From NCBI GenBank assembly GCA_038040325.1, contig JBBPIM010000008.1, positions 1 to 64,000 on the forward strand: a stretch of DNA of 64,000 nt, given 5' to 3'. The translations under genes were made by a program, and so were the position numbers. This DNA is from Mayfieldus profundus (lineage in GTDB: Bacteria; Actinomycetota; Thermoleophilia; Solirubrobacterales; 70-9). The notes below the pieces were generated by a model. The model was not told the origin of the DNA. It searched no databases and was given only the letters and a program-made list of their open reading frames with translations. Shown here in pieces: positions 60,987 through 64,000 of the stretch. Position 1 is the stretch's first letter; every line of letters begins with the position of its first letter.

Positions 60987-61778
60987 TTATGCCTGGTCGC
61001 CGAACACGTTCACCGGGCCGGCCCCGGCGCCGACGTCACGCAAACCCGCGCCGACCGCGGCACCGGCAATCGCCCGGGCCCGCCGGGCCGCCTCCAGCGG
61101 GGACTCGCCAAGCGCCAACCCGGCCGCCAGCGCCGAGGAATGGGTGCAGCCGGACCCGTGCGAGGCGCCGCCCGGGTGGCGCTCGCCGGAAATCGCCACC
61201 GCCTCGCCGCCGTCGTAGAACAGGTCGGCGCCACCCTCGGTGTGGCCGCCGGTGACCACGACCGCGCGCGGCCCGAGCTCGCGCACCGCGCGCGCCAGCT
61301 CCTCCTGGCTCGCCCGCTCGCCGAGGCCGGTCAGCTCGCGGGCCTCGGGGACGTTGGGCGTCGCCACGGCCGCCAGCGGCAGCGCCCGCTCGGCCAGCGC
61401 TGCCCGGGCGTCGGGAGCGAGCAGCACGGCGCCGCTCTCGGCGACCATCACCGGGTCGAGCACCACCGGGGCATCGCCCACCAGTCCCAGCGCCTCGACA
61501 ACGGCGTCGATCGTCTTGATATCGCCCAGCATCCCGATCTTCACCGCGTCCACGCCGATGTCCTCGGCGACCGCACGAACCTGCGCGACGATCATCTGCG
61601 GCGCAACCGGCTCGACATCGGACACCCCGACGGTGTTCTGGGCGGTGATCGCGGTGATCGCGGTCATCCCGTATACGCCGCAGGCGGCGAACGCCTTCAG
61701 GTCGGCCTGGATGCCGGCGCCCCCGCCCGAGTCGGAGCCGGCGATCGAGAGAACCGCGGGGATGCGTCTCTGAGCCAT
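60987..61778 (-). CDS. thiD: HMP/HMP-phosphate kinase
   Basis: 263 aa, ribokinase fold. VLSIAGSDSGGGAGIQADLK at the N terminus, GMTAITAITAQNTVGVSDVE, VVLDPVMVAESGAVLL, VVVTGGHTEGGADLFYDG and the anion hole PGGASHGSGCTHSSALAA. Phosphorylates hydroxymethylpyrimidine (twice) for thiamine synthesis. No TPP riboswitch is visible in the 11-bp gap upstream. Confidence 0.95.
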   Translation of the reverse strand: MAQRRIPAVLSIAGSDSGGGAGIQADLKAFAACGVYGMTAITAITAQNTVGVSDVEPVAPQMIVAQVRAVAEDIGVDAVKIGMLGDIKTIDAVVEALGLVGDAPVVLDPVMVAESGAVLLAPDARAALAERALPLAAVATPNVPEARELTGLGERASQEELARAVRELGPRAVVVTGGHTEGGADLFYDGGEAVAISGERHPGGASHGSGCTHSSALAAGLALGESPLEAARRARAIAGAAVGAGLRDVGAGAGPVNVFGDQA

Positions 61779-61789
61779 GCGGGTGAAGG

Positions 61790-62926
61790 CTACGTAGGCG
61801 GGGTGATGGGCGGCACCCGGTCAGGTGCCGCCAGCGAGGTGCGCGAGTAGGTGCCGGACAGGCCCGCCTCGAGGTAGCCGAGCAGCTCCAGCCGTACCAG
61901 GGCCACCGAGATCTCCGCGGCGCTGCGATCGAGGGCGATCGCGATCGAGTCGGGGTCTGTGTCGCCGCGCTCGACCCGTTCCAGGACCTTCTCGAGCTCG
62001 GGCTCCAGCGCCGGGCCCGTCGTCGCGATCCGCGGCGCCCCGGGCCCGATAAGAACGTCGAGCACGTCCTGCGCCTCGCGAACCACGTGGGCGCCGTCGA
62101 ACAGCAGCTGGTTGGTGCCCGCGGACATGCGGGCTCCGACCGGGCCCGGAACGGCGCCGACGAGGCGGCCCAGATCCGCGGCGAGCTCGGCCGTGATCAG
62201 CGAGCCCGAGTGCCTCGCCGCCTCGACCACCACGGTCATCGCCGCGATGCCCGCCATGATCCGGTTGCGCGCGGGGAACGCCCACTTCCAGGGCGTCGTG
62301 CCCGGTGGCAGCTCCGAAAGCACCAGGCCCCGCTCGCGGATGCGGCGGTGCTGGCCACGGTGGTGGCGCGGGTAGGGCACGTCGGCGCCGCAGCCGAGCA
62401 CCGCCACCGTTGTTCCACCCTCGAGCGCCCCCCGGTGGGCCGCCCCGTCGATCCCCCAGGCCATGCCGCTGACCACCGTGAAGCCGGCGCTCGCCAGGTC
62501 GCGGGCCAGCGAGCCCGCCACCTCGCGGCCGTAGGAGGTGGCCCGCCGCGCTCCCACCACCGTGACCGTTCGCTCGCGCACCAGCGACGCCAGCCGGGCG
62601 CGGTCTCCGAGCCCGAACAGCGCCGCGGGTCGGTCGGGAGCATCGCAAAGCCCCTCGGGAAAGGCATCGTCGTGGCGGCACACCGTCCAGCCCCCGGCCT
62701 CCGCGATCCGTTGCTGAATAGGACCGGCGCCGTGGGCCCGCACCTCGTCGAGCAGCGGGCCCGCCTTGTCTGCCGCGACTGCCCGGGCCAGCTGCTCGTC
62801 GCCGAGCTTGAGGAGCTCCGGCGCCCTGGAGCCGGGCTCTCCGGTCGCGATGCGCTCTATATATGGAGCGAGCCGCCCCAGCAACGCCATCCGCGCCAGG
62901 CAGGCCTCGCAGGCGCCCGCGCTCAT
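61790..62926 (-). CDS. dprA: DNA-processing protein DprA/Smf
   Basis: 378 aa. An N-terminal helical segment (about 1-100), then the Rossmann-like DprA core: VVGARRATSYGREVAGSLAR, VVSGMAWGIDGAAHRGALEG, TVAVLGCGADVPYPRHH, FPARNRIMAGIAAMTVVVEA and GSLITAELAADLGRLVGAVP. A C-terminal winged-helix-like domain (LDRSAAEISVALVRLELLGY). Loads RecA on incoming single-stranded DNA. ATGA overlap with the comM/yifB gene. Confidence 0.95.
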   Translation of the reverse strand: MSAGACEACLARMALLGRLAPYIERIATGEPGSRAPELLKLGDEQLARAVAADKAGPLLDEVRAHGAGPIQQRIAEAGGWTVCRHDDAFPEGLCDAPDRPAALFGLGDRARLASLVRERTVTVVGARRATSYGREVAGSLARDLASAGFTVVSGMAWGIDGAAHRGALEGGTTVAVLGCGADVPYPRHHRGQHRRIRERGLVLSELPPGTTPWKWAFPARNRIMAGIAAMTVVVEAARHSGSLITAELAADLGRLVGAVPGPVGARMSAGTNQLLFDGAHVVREAQDVLDVLIGPGAPRIATTGPALEPELEKVLERVERGDTDPDSIAIALDRSAAEISVALVRLELLGYLEAGLSGTYSRTSLAAPDRVPPITPPT

Positions 62927-64000
62927 CCCGGGCGCTCCGGCAGGCGCAGGCCGAGCGCCTCGCCGACGTGGTCGGCGGAGACGGCCCCGGCCGCGGCCAG
63001 GTCGGCGATCGTGCGCGCAACCCGCAGCACCCGGTCGTGTCCGCGCCCGCTCAGCTTGCGCGCCCGGTGCTGATCGGCCAGCAGCAGCCGGCCCGCGGAG
63101 GTGACCCGGATGCGGCGCACCTCTGCGGGCAGCATGTCTGCATTGCAGCGGCCGGCACCGAGCCGCTCCGCCTGGATCTCCCGCGCCGCCTGCACGCGGG
63201 CGCGGACCTTCGCGGAGGGTTCTCCGGGCTCGCCGTCCAGCGCCTGTGCGCTCGGCTGCCGCACCGCGATTCGCATGTCAAGGCGGTCGGCCACCGCGCC
63301 GGTCAGCTTCGCCTCGTAGCGGCGCACCGCCACCGGCCCACAGCGGCAGTCGTCGTCGTCGGCTCCGCGCCCGCACGGGCACGGGTTTGCGGCGGCCAGG
63401 AGCAGGAAGCGGCAGGGAAGCCGGACCGCGCGTCCGGCGCGGGTCACGGTCACCTCGCCGTCCTCCAAAGGCGCACGCAGCGACTCCAGGGCGGCGCGGT
63501 TGAACTCGCCGAGCTCGTCGAGAAAGAGCACCCCGCGATGCGCGTGGGTCACCTCGCCGGCGCGGGGAGGATTGCCGCCGCCCACCAGTCCCGCGTAGGA
63601 GATCGTGTGGTGCGGCGCCCGGAACGGCCGTGCCAACATGCCGGCCTCGTTGAGCGAGCCGCTCACGCTGGCGATCCTGGCCACCTCCAGCGCCTCCTCC
63701 GGGCCCAGCGGCGGCATGATCGAGGGCAGCCGCCGCGCCGCCAGCGACTTGCCGGCGCCGGGGGGACCGATCATCAAGACGCTGTGGCCGCCCGCCGCGG
63801 CGACCTCCAGCGCCCGGCGCAGACTCGGCTGGCCGCGCAGGTCGGCGAGGTCCGGCTGGAGCGGCGGGACGCCGTTGAGCGCTAGGGGCCGGGGCCTAGG
63901 CGGCAAATGCTCTCCCGCCAGCAGCGCGGGAAGCTGGTCCAGCCGCTCCAGGGTCAGCACCGCGAGGTTGCGGACCACCGCGGCCTCGGGGCCGTTTGCC
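62923..64000 (-). CDS. comM: Mg-chelatase-like AAA ATPase ComM/YifB, 5'-partial
   Basis: About 359 codons of the 3' part; the N-terminal S5-like region runs past the right edge (residues before VRNLAVLTLERLDQL). Walker A GPPGAGKSLAARRL, Walker B VLFLDELGEF, sensor segment NPCPCGRGADDDDCRCGP with a Cys cluster, DRLDMRIAV arginine-finger region and a C-terminal lid. ComM promotes branch migration during natural transformation. Its pairing with dprA is typical of bacteria with or without competence. Confidence 0.94.
   Translation of the reverse strand, partial: ANGPEAAVVRNLAVLTLERLDQLPALLAGEHLPPRPRPLALNGVPPLQPDLADLRGQPSLRRALEVAAAGGHSVLMIGPPGAGKSLAARRLPSIMPPLGPEEALEVARIASVSGSLNEAGMLARPFRAPHHTISYAGLVGGGNPPRAGEVTHAHRGVLFLDELGEFNRAALESLRAPLEDGEVTVTRAGRAVRLPCRFLLLAAANPCPCGRGADDDDCRCGPVAVRRYEAKLTGAVADRLDMRIAVRQPSAQALDGEPGEPSAKVRARVQAAREIQAERLGAGRCNADMLPAEVRRIRVTSAGRLLLADQHRARKLSGRGHDRVLRVARTIADLAAAGAVSADHVGEALGLRLPERPG

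Overview
The window is high-GC, densely coded bacterial chromosome. Several features point to a deep-branching actinobacterium, and I infer Thermoleophilia (Solirubrobacterales-like): a class E-type sortase with an LPFTG substrate, a WhiG/FliA-type sigma factor, a c-di-AMP (ydaO-type) riboswitch in front of a secreted wall hydrolase, a DivIVA-like coiled-coil family, many GTG/TTG starts, and 4-bp start/stop overlaps. No rRNA, CRISPR array, transposase or complete phage was seen. No taxonomic search was possible.

Layout. 0-8 kb: end of a GDP-mannose 3,5-epimerase-like gene; a riboswitch-controlled coiled-coil transglycosylase; argG with a coupled 51-aa membrane peptide; a sortase; a Thr-rich membrane stalk protein; three consecutive coiled-coil genes; a membrane protein with a PsbP/LpqN-like domain; a small LPFTG protein. 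8-17 kb: exopolysaccharide locus (two O-antigen ligase/polymerase-type proteins, a Wzz-tyrosine kinase, a flippase, two GT4 glycosyltransferases). 17-26 kb (minus strand): rpmI-rplT-rRNA methyltransferase-pheS-pheT-argC-argJ-argB-argD, mostly overlapping genes, so translation and arginine synthesis are physically linked.

26.5-37.3 kb: an 11-kb block of surface genes splits the classical thrS-infC-rpmI-rplT order. It contains a polysaccharide deacetylase, a FemAB/CelD-like acyltransferase, an ATP-grasp ligase, a secreted lysyl oxidase fused to two LamG domains, two paralogous beta-helix proteins and a GT4. One beta-helix gene seems to start at a CTG overlapping the infC stop. 37.3-43 kb: infC, thrS, a polytopic membrane protein, tRNA-Val and an epimerase.

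43-47.3 kb: a non-coding stretch that folds into a plausible structured RNA ending in a strong terminator; an NfeD-like gene; a broken lyase-like gene; a 2.0-kb islet carrying a PQQ-type sugar dehydrogenase between tRNA-Cys and a 43-bp copy of its 3' half; a fourth DivIVA-like coiled-coil gene; tRNA-Gly. 47.3-64 kb: housekeeping genes: a VOC protein, RNase HI, an EF-G paralog, a sigma factor, XerD, a 46-aa zinc-ribbon peptide, an L,D-transpeptidase, an epimerase/acyltransferase pair, a 5-FTHF cyclo-ligase-like protein, an alpha/beta hydrolase, ilvD, thiD, dprA and comM/yifB (cut by the right edge).

Recurrent theme: 7-bp tandem repeats of the cyclic form GAGNNRC occur at three unrelated gene boundaries (4.0, 20.4 and 60.1 kb). 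The most unusual items are the lysyl oxidase-LamG protein inside the split ribosomal-protein operon, the candidate ncRNA at 43.2 kb, the tRNA-Cys islet and the coiled-coil paralog family.
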